From Pycnococcus provasolii (taxonomy: Eukaryota > Chlorophyta > Pseudoscourfieldiophyceae > Pseudoscourfieldiales > Pycnococcaceae), in contig OW568866.1 in NCBI GenBank assembly GCA_938743325.2, positions 1,026,431-1,090,430 of the forward strand: 64,000 bases of DNA. Reading direction: 5' to 3'. The notes under the pieces are model-generated. The model was given only the letters and a program-made list of their open reading frames with translations. It was not told where the DNA came from and did no database searches. Made by a program: the position numbers and the translations under genes. Within the stretch, counting starts at the first letter, position 1; every line of letters starts with the position of its first letter. Below are positions 52,410 through 62,097 of this stretch, one piece after another.

Positions 52410-54272
52410 CTACTCTGCTGACGCGGCGACTCGAGCCGCCTTGGGATCGCGCTCGGTGGAAGGCGCATCATCGTTCGTGCGCTTGGCCCTCGTCGATGCT
52501 GCTCTCTGCGGCCCCCAATGCGCAGGATTCTGAACGAAGCGCGTGACATTTTTCTTCTTCGCATCTGACATAGCCTCCGATCGACGGAAGAAGGAAACTT
52601 CTGTCTTCTGCTCCTTTTCCAGCATTCGGTACGCGGGAGAATTCTCAGGATGAGGTTTTTGGATTGGATGCTCCGCAACCCAAGCACGCATGATATCCCA
52701 CGTCACGCTCGTCGGCGCATCCGTCTTCACCGCCAGCGGGTTGCTGTGGGTTCCGCTGACGCGATATCCCGCATTCACCAGAGCGGACTTGAACGTCGTC
52801 TGAGACGGTGGGGTGCACTTCAGGAACGTCGCCATGGCGTGCATATCAACGTGCAGAGGAGCATCGGGAAGCTCCTCTTGAACCACCGTAAGCAATCCGT
52901 GCAGCTTTTCGAATGCTGCAAAGTTGCGCCGATCGCGCTTCAGCTCGTCGAGCATGGAACGCACGAATTTCATGTTGTGGATTGGTCCGTTCCAAATGGG
53001 ACCACCCACGAGCGTGCGCGAGCCGGTCTCCTCGCACACATGTGGTCCCGCCAAACCCGAGGCATATTTGTTTGCACCGCGTCCTGGACCACCTCGGCTA
53101 CCTGCAGCCCCACCTTCCGCGATGGCATCGTTCGCGTCTTCGTCATTTGCATCGCCGCCGCCGCCGGCGGACGTGCGGTTCAAAATACGCCCAACTGGCG
53201 ACATGTGAAATGCATCGCAGCTGGAACTGTAGTAGACGTAGCTTAGGCTGTTTGCATTAAGCTTCACATCCGCCGCGCTCGTGCGAACGCGAATGAAGCA
53301 CCGAAGATAGAAATCCATCGAAACACAGAGCAGAGGCTCGATGACGCGCTTGTAGCGTGCCGCATGCGACGCAATGCTGTGGAGAAGGATGCGAATTGCC
53401 ATCTCATGGCAGATGGATCGCCGGTGAATTGGGTAACTGCCGTACTTGCTCCAGCAAACCTCCGCATTGTTGCCGCACAGCACAGCCATGTCGGTTGCCG
53501 TCACGCACAGCAGACCATTGTCGGAGACCGCCTGCACCGCGCTGTCCAAGAATGGCGCGGGTGACCCGTATGGATCGAGGTCGACGACGTCGAACGCGGC
53601 GTTGTGCGCGAGCATGGCCAAACGGCAATCAGCCGTGCGCACGTCAATGAACGCCTCACGCTTAGACACTTGCGTCATTGTCTCTGGGTCATCAAGAGCG
53701 CCACGTGGCTGTCCATCTTCCCTCGGCGGCCGAAGCGACACGCCGCTGAGCGTCGCATTTTCGGCAATCGACTCCGCCGCCGTGGGCACGAGCTCCGTGG
53801 CGACGATGCTGCCAATGTCGCGCACTTCCTTCGCATATCGTATCGAGCGCAAGCCTGACGCGGCCATCGCCTCGATGACGCTCATTGGTGGCGGTGGTGC
53901 GGCGAGCACAGCATCCATCCGTTCCTTTCCAATCGACAGAGCAGCCTCCTCCTCCAAGTCCGGGGTTTCTTCCAGCGCCCTGTTCTTGGCATCACCCGCA
54001 GCAAATCGCGACGCGCGTTTTGCCGCAGTGCTGGTTCCCGCGTGCCACTCTTCCTCTCGAGTGCGCGCGAAGCACCTCAGTGCGGCAACGGAGAGGTCTC
54101 GGTTGTTCACCTGCGCCTTGTTGTAGAACACCTTGTTCCCCTCAGGTATGAGCACGCGCGCGAGTCCCTCCTTCACCTCCACCGGCGCAGGAGCAGGCTG
54201 CTGCGTCTCAGTCACGGCGTCGTCCGCCGGCGCGTGCGTGACCGCTCCCGGCGTCGTCGTCCCCGGGGTCAT
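52410..54272 (-). CDS. TRM1: tRNA (guanine26-N2)-dimethyltransferase Trm1
   Basis: 620 residues from ATG 54272 (MTPGTTTP); the frame is open further up to 54803, but that part is low complexity. Trm1 makes m2,2G26 in tRNA with SAM. The family start VKEGLARVLIPEGNKVFYNK ... NNRDLSVAALRC is followed by the Rossmann methyltransferase: VIEAMAASGLRSIRYAKEV (SAM loop), GSIVATELVP, and catalytic DLDPYGSPAPFLDSAVQ. Next come LLCVTATDMAVLCG, YGSYPIHRRSICHEMAIRIL and IEPLLCVSMDFYLRCFIRV. A Gly/Ala-rich insert (about 53090-53160) sits after SPVGRI. The C-terminal domain (FKSALVNAGYRVSGTHSNP) and a basic tail (RAKRTNDD) are present. Mitochondrial/plastid versus nuclear targeting is unclear because the true 5' end is uncertain. 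TGTAA 25 nt after the stop. Confidence 0.94.
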   Translation of the reverse strand: MTPGTTTPGAVTHAPADDAVTETQQPAPAPVEVKEGLARVLIPEGNKVFYNKAQVNNRDLSVAALRCFARTREEEWHAGTSTAAKRASRFAAGDAKNRALEETPDLEEEAALSIGKERMDAVLAAPPPPMSVIEAMAASGLRSIRYAKEVRDIGSIVATELVPTAAESIAENATLSGVSLRPPREDGQPRGALDDPETMTQVSKREAFIDVRTADCRLAMLAHNAAFDVVDLDPYGSPAPFLDSAVQAVSDNGLLCVTATDMAVLCGNNAEVCWSKYGSYPIHRRSICHEMAIRILLHSIASHAARYKRVIEPLLCVSMDFYLRCFIRVRTSAADVKLNANSLSYVYYSSSCDAFHMSPVGRILNRTSAGGGGDANDEDANDAIAEGGAAGSRGGPGRGANKYASGLAGPHVCEETGSRTLVGGPIWNGPIHNMKFVRSMLDELKRDRRNFAAFEKLHGLLTVVQEELPDAPLHVDMHAMATFLKCTPPSQTTFKSALVNAGYRVSGTHSNPLAVKTDAPTSVTWDIMRAWVAEHPIQKPHPENSPAYRMLEKEQKTEVSFFRRSEAMSDAKKKNVTRFVQNPAHWGPQRAASTRAKRTNDDAPSTERDPKAARVAASAE

Positions 54273-54994
54273 AGCTGAGGTGGAAGATTTCGACGTGAGT
54301 GGCACGGCGTACCAGGCGAGGAACCTTCGAGCGCCTCCAGCGATGGCAGCGGATGCCCCGAAAGCGGAGCACGCCGCGTTTTGCGCCTTGCTCGCGAACG
54401 TTGTTACTGCGAGTTGCTGCGAAGGTACGTCTTGCAGCACACGACACGACTTAGGAGGCGGTTGGTTGGTTGGTTGGTTGGTTGGTTGGTGCGCGTGTTT
54501 TGTGGCGTAAGTGCGAGCAGTGATGCGAGCGGTGATGGGAGGGGTGGGTGAGCCACCAGCCGCCGCCCCACCTGGTGCGAGGTTGGGCGGGGAAGGAGAA
54601 GGGGAGAAGGGGAGGGGGATTAAAAAGTTATCCACCACTGGAACAGACCACTCAAAAGAGGCAGGGAGGGAGTTTTTTCGGGTTGTTTTCCCCTCGCACT
54701 CCGCCCGTTTTCCAAGAGAAGAGAACGAGAGGGGTGAGCGAGAGCTGAGGATGAGCCCACCACCCCACGCACCGACGCCGAGCACGACGAGTCCCATTCC
54801 CACTGCGAAAGACGGTCAGGCTAGTTGGTACTTGGTACGACCGAAGTACAGTATGTACCGGATGGTACGCCCCTACGCCCCTCCTTCCTTCCCTCTTGTT
54901 GTGCGGCCTTGCCCAAGTCAACCAGCCCTTGAACGCTGATTTCACCTTGGGAGCCTGAGTTTAGTCTAGCTCTCGCTCTTGCAATAACTCACGC
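54273..54994. promoter_or_regulatory. Divergent intergenic region Trm1 / coiled-coil gene
   Basis: 722 bp with a (GTTG)7 tract (54462-54490) and a purine-rich GGGGAGAAGGGGAGG run (about 54590-54620). No independent gene is seen. A second minus-strand frame at 54208-54447 has an Arg-rich start that could be a transit-peptide exon for Trm1, but no splice to it is evident. Confidence 0.45.
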
Positions 54995-55495
54995 ATGGCG
55001 CCAGAGCGGCTAGTCACGGCCGCAAGACTCAAGGCGGAGAACGCAAGGTTGCGCGAGGCGCTCGTCGTCGTCGAGACAACGGAAGCTCTGCAGGCCTCCA
55101 ACGACGAGCTGAGAGAATTCACGGAAAGGCTCCGACAGACGAAAGTCGACCTCGACGAGAGGAGACGCAACATCGAAATGCTGACCAGCCCTAGACAACT
55201 CAAGAGAGCTCAGGATGCGGAAAAGGAGGCACTTGAGCAGGCTAAGGTGCTTGCGGACGAGAAGGCTGAGGCGGACGCGAACCAGATACACGACAAGGTG
55301 CGTCTGCTCGTCTCAGAAGAGCGTGAAGACCAGTTGAGGGAGCTGAGCGCCTGCGTTGCCGCGATCGAGAGGTGCGCCATCGCGGCGGAGGGTGGAACCG
55401 CGACGAGCTTGAATATTGCCACCGCCGCGGACGCCGCGGATGCCGCGTTCAACGTTGGTGTGCTGGCCTTATTGGATGCTAGTGAATCACTGTAA
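54995..55495 (+). CDS. Small coiled-coil protein of unknown function
   Basis: 166 residues. Almost all is charged heptad helix (ARLKAENARLREALVVVETT; ELREFTERLRQTKVDLDERR; AEKEALEQAKVLADEKAEAD), ending in an Ala-rich stretch ([20 protein letters not shown]). The size and coil resemble subunits of trafficking or kinetochore complexes, but I see no family-specific motif. The ATG context (CACGCATGGCG) is ordinary. TGTAA about 20 nt past the stop. Divergent from Trm1 and convergent with the lipase maturation factor gene (63 bp). Confidence 0.65.
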   Translation: MAPERLVTAARLKAENARLREALVVVETTEALQASNDELREFTERLRQTKVDLDERRRNIEMLTSPRQLKRAQDAEKEALEQAKVLADEKAEADANQIHDKVRLLVSEEREDQLRELSACVAAIERCAIAAEGGTATSLNIATAADAADAAFNVGVLALLDASESL

Positions 55496-55558
55496 TTCCG
55501 ACCGTCGGTGATACGTGTAAAATCAGATAAATTTACAAACGACAAAAGCACACAATAC

Positions 55559-57229
55559 TCATGCGGATACCCCGTGATTGCGGAGCCAACGAACTGCACC
55601 GTCCTCCTGCTGGAGCGAGAGTGTTGGTAAGTACTCGCGCTCGTACTTGCGAGTCCACCATTTGTTTTGTGCGCTGCTACTATTCCTTGGAGTGTACTTG
55701 TACAAATACAAGTCAGCCTTGATGAACTTGGGCGGTTCGCCACCAACAAACGGGTCACGTCTGAGTAAGTCTCCGATCGCCTTATCACCCTTCAAAAGCT
55801 TGAGAACGAGATGAACAAGCCACGGATGCTGCGAAGGACTTCCGAACGCTGCGAACCACATCAGCCAGTCTAGTCGATAATGCCAAGGGGTTATCCACGG
55901 CGGCTGTCGTGACACGTCATTCGGCTTCACGTTAAATTCGTACTCTTCCCAGTGCGCGGCATCATCAGCTGGATTCGAATCGCGCGTGCCCATAACCACA
56001 ACCTCGTGGCGCACTTTCGTGATGCTCCCGAAAGCGCCGTAGGTATTGACGAGCTTGAGGTTATCAAACGATGTGTTCATCGCCTGGCGTTCGCTGATGA
56101 GATTGGAAACGACAGGAACGGACAACCACGCGATGAAGGCGAATACGGTCCAGTCGAAGATCGTGCGCGTAGTGGCCATGGCTCGCTCACGCGCTCGCTT
56201 CGGCACGTCGGTATGAGACGACGCGACGCTAAACACACTTGGCCAGCAGCTGTCGTCGAAGCAGCTGAGAGCAGGGATGATCGTCAGCCAATTTAGGAAG
56301 CTGAGATTCCCACTCAAGATCAGCGTGCATTGGAACAGCACCTGCAGAGCACCTCCTATTCTTGTCAGCCAAGTCGCCCAACGATACCTTGTCAGCGGTA
56401 TCAACAGCATCCAAGGTGCGCCAAGCTCGACGACATGATTAACGATAACTTCAAACGCGTGAAATGCTTCTGGCGTGTGATGAAAATACCAAGAGAGAGG
56501 ACCTGGAACAGGCTGTGTTTCGTAGTGATATTGCATGCAGGTCAAGTCTCTCCAGCACGCATCCCCACGCCACTTGATGAGACCAGCTCCAAGCATTATG
56601 CGAAACAAAAGCCAGCGAAGCGCGTAAAGCGTCGTGGCCGGTGGCTTGTGCGACGTTGACGGCGAAGCGTCGAGAACCGGGCAAAGCAGAGAGACGAGAA
56701 TGCCCGTTTCGAAGAGCTGCGTCTCCCAGCCAAACGAGTAGAAGGTTTGTCCGACTTCAAGCAAGGATCTCTGGATCGCCGCAAGTAGAAGGAGGTGCAC
56801 CATGTTCGCACTACCACGACAGAGAGGTATCCCTGCAAGTACGACACCTAGGACCGCGAGCGCTTGCAGGTGTGAGTCGCTCAAGGTGTCTGGCGAGCCA
56901 GGCACGAGCCAAAGCAGCGTTGGCATGCGTTCGTAGCATTCAGGCGCTCCGAAGTGCTCTTTCACACGTTTCAGGTAAGACTTGGCGCTAAGAAGCCCGT
57001 GTTCTCCTATGAGAGCTGTGTTTTGCTGCGCGGCCACTCCGAATGCGACGACGTACACCAGGCACGTGAAGCGCACAATCACCGAGCGCGTGCGACGGAA
57101 CGTGGGTGCGTCGCCATCCTTGGGAGCTGTTGGTTCTGTAGCCTGGGTGCTGCTGTCCAGTAATTGCGTCTCGTCGTCGTCACTGCGCAGCTTGGCAGAC
57201 GCCGCTGGAGACGTTCGGCGTGCGCGCAT
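55559..57229 (-). CDS. LMF1: Lipase maturation factor (LMF) family membrane protein
   Basis: 556 residues from ATG 57229 (MRARRTSP). LMF1 is a multi-pass ER protein needed to fold dimeric lipases in animals; algal and bacterial relatives (DUF1222) are less understood. Family blocks: ALIGEHGLLSAKSYL, FYSFGWETQLFETGIL, LRWLLFRIMLGAGLIKWRGD, and CWRDLTCMQYHYETQPVPGP with SWYFHHTPEAFH. The membrane part holds about five to six hydrophobic segments. The soluble C-terminal domain has WEEYEFNVKPNDVSRQPPWITPWHYRLDW and PKFIKADLYLYKYTP. TGTAA 21 nt past the stop. The N-terminal ~50 residues are polar and include a Thr/Gln-rich stretch. Tandem with the RING-CH gene. Confidence 0.93.
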   Translation of the reverse strand: MRARRTSPAASAKLRSDDDETQLLDSSTQATEPTAPKDGDAPTFRRTRSVIVRFTCLVYVVAFGVAAQQNTALIGEHGLLSAKSYLKRVKEHFGAPECYERMPTLLWLVPGSPDTLSDSHLQALAVLGVVLAGIPLCRGSANMVHLLLLAAIQRSLLEVGQTFYSFGWETQLFETGILVSLLCPVLDASPSTSHKPPATTLYALRWLLFRIMLGAGLIKWRGDACWRDLTCMQYHYETQPVPGPLSWYFHHTPEAFHAFEVIVNHVVELGAPWMLLIPLTRYRWATWLTRIGGALQVLFQCTLILSGNLSFLNWLTIIPALSCFDDSCWPSVFSVASSHTDVPKRARERAMATTRTIFDWTVFAFIAWLSVPVVSNLISERQAMNTSFDNLKLVNTYGAFGSITKVRHEVVVMGTRDSNPADDAAHWEEYEFNVKPNDVSRQPPWITPWHYRLDWLMWFAAFGSPSQHPWLVHLVLKLLKGDKAIGDLLRRDPFVGGEPPKFIKADLYLYKYTPRNSSSAQNKWWTRKYEREYLPTLSLQQEDGAVRWLRNHGVSA

Positions 57230-57416
57230 TCGGAGTCGGCAACGCGACGTAGAGGTGAAGGAAGTGCTCAAAGGGAAGCAACTTGCTTGTGACTGCGGTG
57301 GCCGTCTAGGGTGGAGAGAGAGAAGGCTGGAAGGCAAGTTCTCGACCGAAATCTCTTGCTGGGGTCGGGCAGGTAGGGATACAAAGTTCGTTACTCACTC
57401 CTGTCACAGACACAGT

Positions 57417-58982
57417 TCACTCCTGCTGCTGCTGCTCCTCCGCTTCCTGCGCGAGTTCGCCTAATCGCCGACCTCGCACCTCGCGCACCTCGCGCATCTG
57501 ATCGCGCAGGCTTTCCTCCGTCATTTCGGACGGTGGTGCGTACATCAAGCGCCCTTCCAAACCGCGACGACGCGCACGTGGGACCGAAACAATGTCACAC
57601 ACGTTGCCCTTGCAGAGACCCCAATGTCCACGTGCAATTTCACCGAGCAGTTGAGTACGTGACCACCGCGCGTCGCCCCAAAACGCGAGAACGCGCGCTT
57701 GCGGCGATGCGGCTTCACCGTTCTCCTGTGTCGCGTGCACTTCCCCTTGCTCGGCGGTGGGACTGTCGAGATTGACAAGCACCGTGAGATTTTCGCACTT
57801 CACTCGTTTTCCAGATCCGTTGGGCAGTCGTACAAGCCATCGTCCGGCACTGGAGTCGTGCGCAATGCAGATTCCCACCAGTCCGTTCAGGTCCGTCGCG
57901 GACTTAAGGCTGTGGATCCGCACAGAAGATCCAGCGCCGATGCCATTCGTGCCATCTCCAGCACGCGCACGCCTTGCCGCAAGCTCCAATGCCGATGCGA
58001 GATTTTCCACCACGCTCCATCCTCGTTGCCCACCTGGCACAATGCACGTCACAATTTTCTGCTCATCGCAGGGACCACCGACGTAATGCGCGACGTGCAC
58101 GTGCTCAAACACCTCACGTGAAACAGCGGGCCAACGAGATGCCGCCGCATCCACCGCCTGACGCACTGCGGATGTAGCAACCTGAACGCTTGGTCCAGGC
58201 GCGTCAGGGCCGTAGGCACAAGGGCGCACCAAGTTGACGGCGCACACGTGGTCATCCCCGCAGTCACCAGCAGCGTGTCCGCTCGCCAATACAAGCTCAC
58301 ACGGTGCGCGCAGAGCCGTCAGGGCACTGCCAAGATGTTCTTGCTCCACACCCTCGAGTGCACTTTCCGCAAGAAGCCTGTAGCGGGTTCCTCTCACGCT
58401 GAGTTCGAGCGTTTCGGACAGCCGACTGCGAAAGGCGTCGAGCTCCCGGGCGTCGTCGAGCTGAACTTTCGTCTTGCCGTCATCCTCGGTTACCGACGTG
58501 ATGAGATACGCGCTTCGTACCCAGTGGTCGTAGCTCGTGATCCTCGCAAACATTTCGGGCATTTCCTCAAGTTTGTTTTCAAGCTCCTCGGAGAATGCGT
58601 CGTGCGCGCCAATCACACAGCCATCCTCGAGCATAGCTCCGAGCTCCGGCCCAGTGAAAGACTGCATGAGTTCGTGCCTGGTTGGTGGTGCGCACGTGAA
58701 TATACCCTTGCAAACTCCACAGCGGTGCTGTCTCTCGTCGTCGTGGTAAAACGCCGGGTGCGTGGGCTGTGAAACGAGCACCATACGTTGCCACCTGCGG
58801 AGGCAAGCAAGGTGCACGTACTTCTGATGTCCAGAGCAGAGACACGGCGAGATGAGAGGTCCCATCGCCTCGCCGTCCTCGTCGTCAGGTCCGCTGAGAC
58901 AGTAGCGGCACACCCTTTCTTCGACGTCGTTTGCGTGCTGTGGCTCCTGCTGCTGCTGTTGTTCGCTCTCTTGCGACGCCAT
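57417..58982 (-). CDS. RING-CH (MARCH-type) E3 ligase with long C-terminal extension
   Basis: 521 residues. A poly-Gln start is followed by a C4HC3 RING-CH domain (about 22-92: CRYCLSGPDDEDGEAMGPLISPCLCSG, HLACLRRW, CGVCKGIF). RING-CH proteins transfer ubiquitin from an E2 to membrane or soluble targets. No transmembrane helix follows, unlike animal MARCH proteins. After a linker a second globular region (about 225-340) reads ELVLASGHAAGD ... VCAVNLVRPCAYGP ... HVAHYVGGPCDEQK ... VPGGQRGW, faintly like bacterial AlgH/UPF0301 (DUF179); this is tentative. Then comes LNGLVGICIAHDSSAGRWLVRLPNG, a small beta-barrel repeat of the SH3-like type common in algal E3s. A coiled-coil C-terminus ends in poly-Gln. 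Confidence 0.85.
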   Translation of the reverse strand: MASQESEQQQQQEPQHANDVEERVCRYCLSGPDDEDGEAMGPLISPCLCSGHQKYVHLACLRRWQRMVLVSQPTHPAFYHDDERQHRCGVCKGIFTCAPPTRHELMQSFTGPELGAMLEDGCVIGAHDAFSEELENKLEEMPEMFARITSYDHWVRSAYLITSVTEDDGKTKVQLDDARELDAFRSRLSETLELSVRGTRYRLLAESALEGVEQEHLGSALTALRAPCELVLASGHAAGDCGDDHVCAVNLVRPCAYGPDAPGPSVQVATSAVRQAVDAAASRWPAVSREVFEHVHVAHYVGGPCDEQKIVTCIVPGGQRGWSVVENLASALELAARRARAGDGTNGIGAGSSVRIHSLKSATDLNGLVGICIAHDSSAGRWLVRLPNGSGKRVKCENLTVLVNLDSPTAEQGEVHATQENGEAASPQARVLAFWGDARWSRTQLLGEIARGHWGLCKGNVCDIVSVPRARRRGLEGRLMYAPPSEMTEESLRDQMREVREVRGRRLGELAQEAEEQQQQE

Positions 58983-59204
58983 GTTTTTGTTGTTTGTTCA
59001 ATCGTGGGGGGCGTTGGTGGTTCGTTTGGCAAAATGCCGAATAATGCCGAGGTGTCAGTCAGTCAAGTCAGTCAGTGCGCTGACGGGTCAGTCGGTCCGG
59101 AGGGGGCGGAGGAGGTATGATGTGAAATCTGGCAGGAGGATGCAACCAACGAAATATCCCCCCGGCTGCCCGGGTCGAAGGGGAAACACTTTTCCATTCG
59201 CACC

Positions 59205-59924
59205 ATGGCGGACGAACCTTCAGTGCCCGCAGCCGCCACCACCGTCGACAATACCAACAACACCAACGACGACGAAGCACCGACCGCAACGTGCATGTTC
59301 GTGTCAGCTTCGCACGCACGGAAACGTAAGAAGAAGAGCAGTCTGCGTGTCAAGGAAAATGACGACGACGACGACGACGCTGCCGCTGGCGTCGGCGGCG
59401 TCGGCGGCGGTGCGCGTGTCTTCCCTTCCAAGGCGTCGGCGCTAGTCGCGGGTACACGTGACGACCGCGATGATCCCGGCGATGGCGTGCGTCGAGGAAC
59501 CGCGGTTGCGTTTGCTGCGGAGAGAGTGCTTGAGACGGAGTCGGACGCGACAAGACAACTTGAGACGGAGTCGGAGGGTGTCGGCAAGAATGCTGGAAGA
59601 TTTGGACCGATACGCGCGAGCAAGACGCTGCGAACGACAGTTCTCGTCGACTTCAACCCGGACATCTGCGAAGACTACCGCAAGACGGGTTTCTGTGGTT
59701 ACGGTGACGCGTGCAAGTTCATGCATGACCGCGGGGACATCAAGTCGAGCTACGTCATCGACCGCGAGTGGCAGGAGGCGCAGAAGAAGCGCCGTCTCGA
59801 CGAGGCGGCTGCAGCTGCGGAGACGGAGGCGGCTGGCAATGAGAGCGGCGACGTGCCACCCCCTTTGCCGGCATCTCGCGGCTTTCGTTCTCTGCCCACG
59901 TCACGATCCCGGCACAGGCAGTGA
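59205..59924 (+). CDS. RNF113/CWC24-like spliceosome protein lacking its RING finger
   Basis: 239 residues. RNF113/Cwc24 proteins have a CCCH zinc finger then a RING finger, and act in the activated spliceosome. Here a basic/acidic N-terminus ([12 protein letters not shown], poly-Asp) leads to the family segment [23 protein letters not shown]. The CCCH finger follows ([22 protein letters not shown]: Cys-x8-Cys-x5-Cys-x3-His), with [14 protein letters not shown] as in the family. Where the RING should begin (LPFxCxIC) the frame instead gives [14 protein letters not shown] and stops. No RING-coding exon is visible before the next gene at 60216. TGTAA lies directly after the stop, so transcription probably ends here. 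Cwc24's essential contact is through the CCCH region, so the short form may still work. Confidence 0.85.
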   Translation: MADEPSVPAAATTVDNTNNTNDDEAPTATCMFVSASHARKRKKKSSLRVKENDDDDDDAAAGVGGVGGGARVFPSKASALVAGTRDDRDDPGDGVRRGTAVAFAAERVLETESDATRQLETESEGVGKNAGRFGPIRASKTLRTTVLVDFNPDICEDYRKTGFCGYGDACKFMHDRGDIKSSYVIDREWQEAQKKRRLDEAAAAAETEAAGNESGDVPPPLPASRGFRSLPTSRSRHRQ

Positions 59925-60215
59925 GAATGTGTAATTAACGGTTTGTGAACGTGGTGACATGTACCTGTAGGATGGTAGTGAGGTAGTGCTATTACTTATC
60001 CAACATCCACCCTGACCACCCAAACCAACCGTTGTTTCCACCTTAACTTTCCACCTTCTCGTTGTGGCCGCTTGCATCCCCTTGCATGGAAGCGAAATGT
60101 GCGCGACAGACGTGCACCATTGACAAGGGCTTTTTTCGCGTGACTTGGGGAAAGTCAATTCCACCAGTCAGTCGTCCCACGCATCATTCCGCAGCTCACT
60201 CGCGACGATACGATA

Positions 60216-61337
60216 ATGGGAAGCAAGGTGAAGCCGTTCGGGTTCGCGAAGGAGGAGGCTTACGTGGAGGTCGCGGCGCCCGCCACCACCTCTACCTCCT
60301 CATCAACCTTAAAAAAACCAAAAGACGAAGATGATGATGAGGAAAAAGAGGAGCCGTCGCTGCTGCGAGACTTTGTGAGCTTCGCGCTCTTTGCGTTCGT
60401 GCTCGTCCCGCTCGTCGTCGTGCCATTTAGCTTGCTGTTCGGGGGCATACTCGCCGCCATCGAAGGCTGGTCATTCTTGGACGGATTCTACTCCGTCATC
60501 TCCAACGTCCTTAGCCTCCCGAACCCGCTCGTCGACAGCACGCCTAACGACGACTTTGGACGACTCGTCGACATCGTGGTGTCGCTGTGGTCCATCGGAA
60601 TCACCGGCACCGTCATTGCCATGGTTGGCGGTATGACACTCGTCACGCGACTCGTTGAGTCGGTGCACCCCGCCTTTGTTGGTATGCTTGCCGCCGTGCG
60701 CGGCCGCGTGGGTGTGAGCGAAACGCGCTCGTGGGTCGTGGAATTTACTCTGTTTGGCGTCGTCGTTATATTCATTGTGCCAGGCATCGTGCTCCTCCTC
60801 TCGTGCCTGTTTGCGGCGATGCTTTCCGGAGTTGAGGGATGGTCGTTCCACGACGCGTTCATGTACGTCACCTCCGGAATCTGCGGGCTGTCTAACCCAC
60901 TTACGGACGTCAGCCCCGACACGCATGGAGGAAAGGTGTTCGATATTATCATCTCCATCTGGTCGCTCTCGCTGTCAGGTGCGGTGATTGGCGCGGTTGG
61001 CGCCTTTACGCTCGTCGACGCCGTCATCAAGACTGCGGAGGGGCGCAAGGTGGACTTGGCAGAGGATGCTGCCGACTTGCAGGCGGCGATGGCGTCGGGC
61101 GATCGCTTGACGTTCCAAACCTTCCTCGAAGCGATCAATCGCGGCGAGAGCCAGTGGCCAGAGCCGATTGCGCGCTCGGTGTTCGAAGCGCTCGACGTCG
61201 ATAGCAGCGGAGACCTTGACCGCACCGAGGGTGTCCGCCTCGTGAGCATTCTCAACGCACTCGGTAAGCTTGGGCTTGCACCCCAGGAGAGCGCCAAGGC
61301 GCTCAATGACGAGTCAATGAGATCCCTCATTCAGTAA
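60216..61337 (+). CDS. Two-repeat channel-like membrane protein with C-terminal EF hand
   Basis: 373 residues. A charged cytosolic N-terminus (KKPKDEDDDEEKEEP) is followed by two homologous membrane units. Each has an outer helix, then EGWSFxDxFxxV, a re-entrant segment, NPLxDxxP, a short polar turn (DDFG or THGG), and an inner helix DIxxSxWSxxxxGxVI. This is the plan of a two-pore-domain K+ channel (TPK), but both selectivity filters (TVGYGD in K+ channels) are replaced by LSLPNPLVD and CGLSNPLTD. After the second inner helix comes a cytosolic helix and one canonical EF hand (DVDSSGDLDRTE, about residues 328-339). The EF hand matches plant TPKs, which are gated by Ca2+. Ion selectivity cannot be predicted. 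It is the last gene before the subtelomere. Confidence 0.7.
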   Translation: MGSKVKPFGFAKEEAYVEVAAPATTSTSSSTLKKPKDEDDDEEKEEPSLLRDFVSFALFAFVLVPLVVVPFSLLFGGILAAIEGWSFLDGFYSVISNVLSLPNPLVDSTPNDDFGRLVDIVVSLWSIGITGTVIAMVGGMTLVTRLVESVHPAFVGMLAAVRGRVGVSETRSWVVEFTLFGVVVIFIVPGIVLLLSCLFAAMLSGVEGWSFHDAFMYVTSGICGLSNPLTDVSPDTHGGKVFDIIISIWSLSLSGAVIGAVGAFTLVDAVIKTAEGRKVDLAEDAADLQAAMASGDRLTFQTFLEAINRGESQWPEPIARSVFEALDVDSSGDLDRTEGVRLVSILNALGKLGLAPQESAKALNDESMRSLIQ

Positions 61338-62057
61338 TGAAGTGTACTTTACTCTGTCCAGCGGTTGTCCATTCACACCATTCACTTTCACCATTCAGCC
61401 CATTCACCGGCGCCATTCACTGCGCGTTTTTGTACATTGCGCAGGTGATTTCGAAGGTTGTATCACTCTATCAGGGCGCTTTCGTTGGCGTAGTGAGGTC
61501 TCCGGTTGCGACTTGTTTTCGTTGATGTCGTTGCCAGCGCCACCAACCGTGCATCAACACGTTGACTCAAGGGTCGCACGTACTACTCTACCTGCCGCTA
61601 GAGTAGTATCTAGAGGAGTCCAACGTGTGGGAAAAGGAGCTGTCTTGGAGTTGAGACTGCAATCTTGTATTTACAAACATTGTGCACACAAACTTTTACG
61701 AGATATTTTCAAAATAGTCCTCATCAGCGTCTTTACCCCAGGCAATAGGCATTGATGACACGCGCGTGGAAAACGTCCGTCTCCGCCTCGCTTTCCAAGA
61801 GTCCCGCACCTGCCTGCTAGAGGAGCGGTCGCACCGTACGACGTGTCGTCGAGAAATAGTCCGGTGGCGCCACTGACGCGTGCGCGTACCGTCTTACTAT
61901 TAATTTCCGCATGGGCACCTCTGTGAATTACGGCAAACCAGCACCTCACGTCGCCGAGTCTGTCCTAGGCGAGTGCATTTTGACTTGGGGTTCATCATCA
62001 CCAGTGTTGGAAGTCATATTCTCTGTCGTGGACAAAGCCCTATTGTTTAAATATTCG

Positions 62058-62097
62058 GGGTACCATATATGGTACCCGGGTACCATATATGGTACCC
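62058..62097. repeat. Two tandem 20 bp perfect palindromes
   Basis: GGGTACCATATATGGTACCC occurs twice back to back; each copy is its own reverse complement. Confidence 0.97.

Noticed and set aside
54208-54447. Alternative Arg-rich first exon for Trm1
   Set aside because: No consistent splice joins this frame to the Trm1 frame; the ATG at 54272 precedes all conserved motifs.
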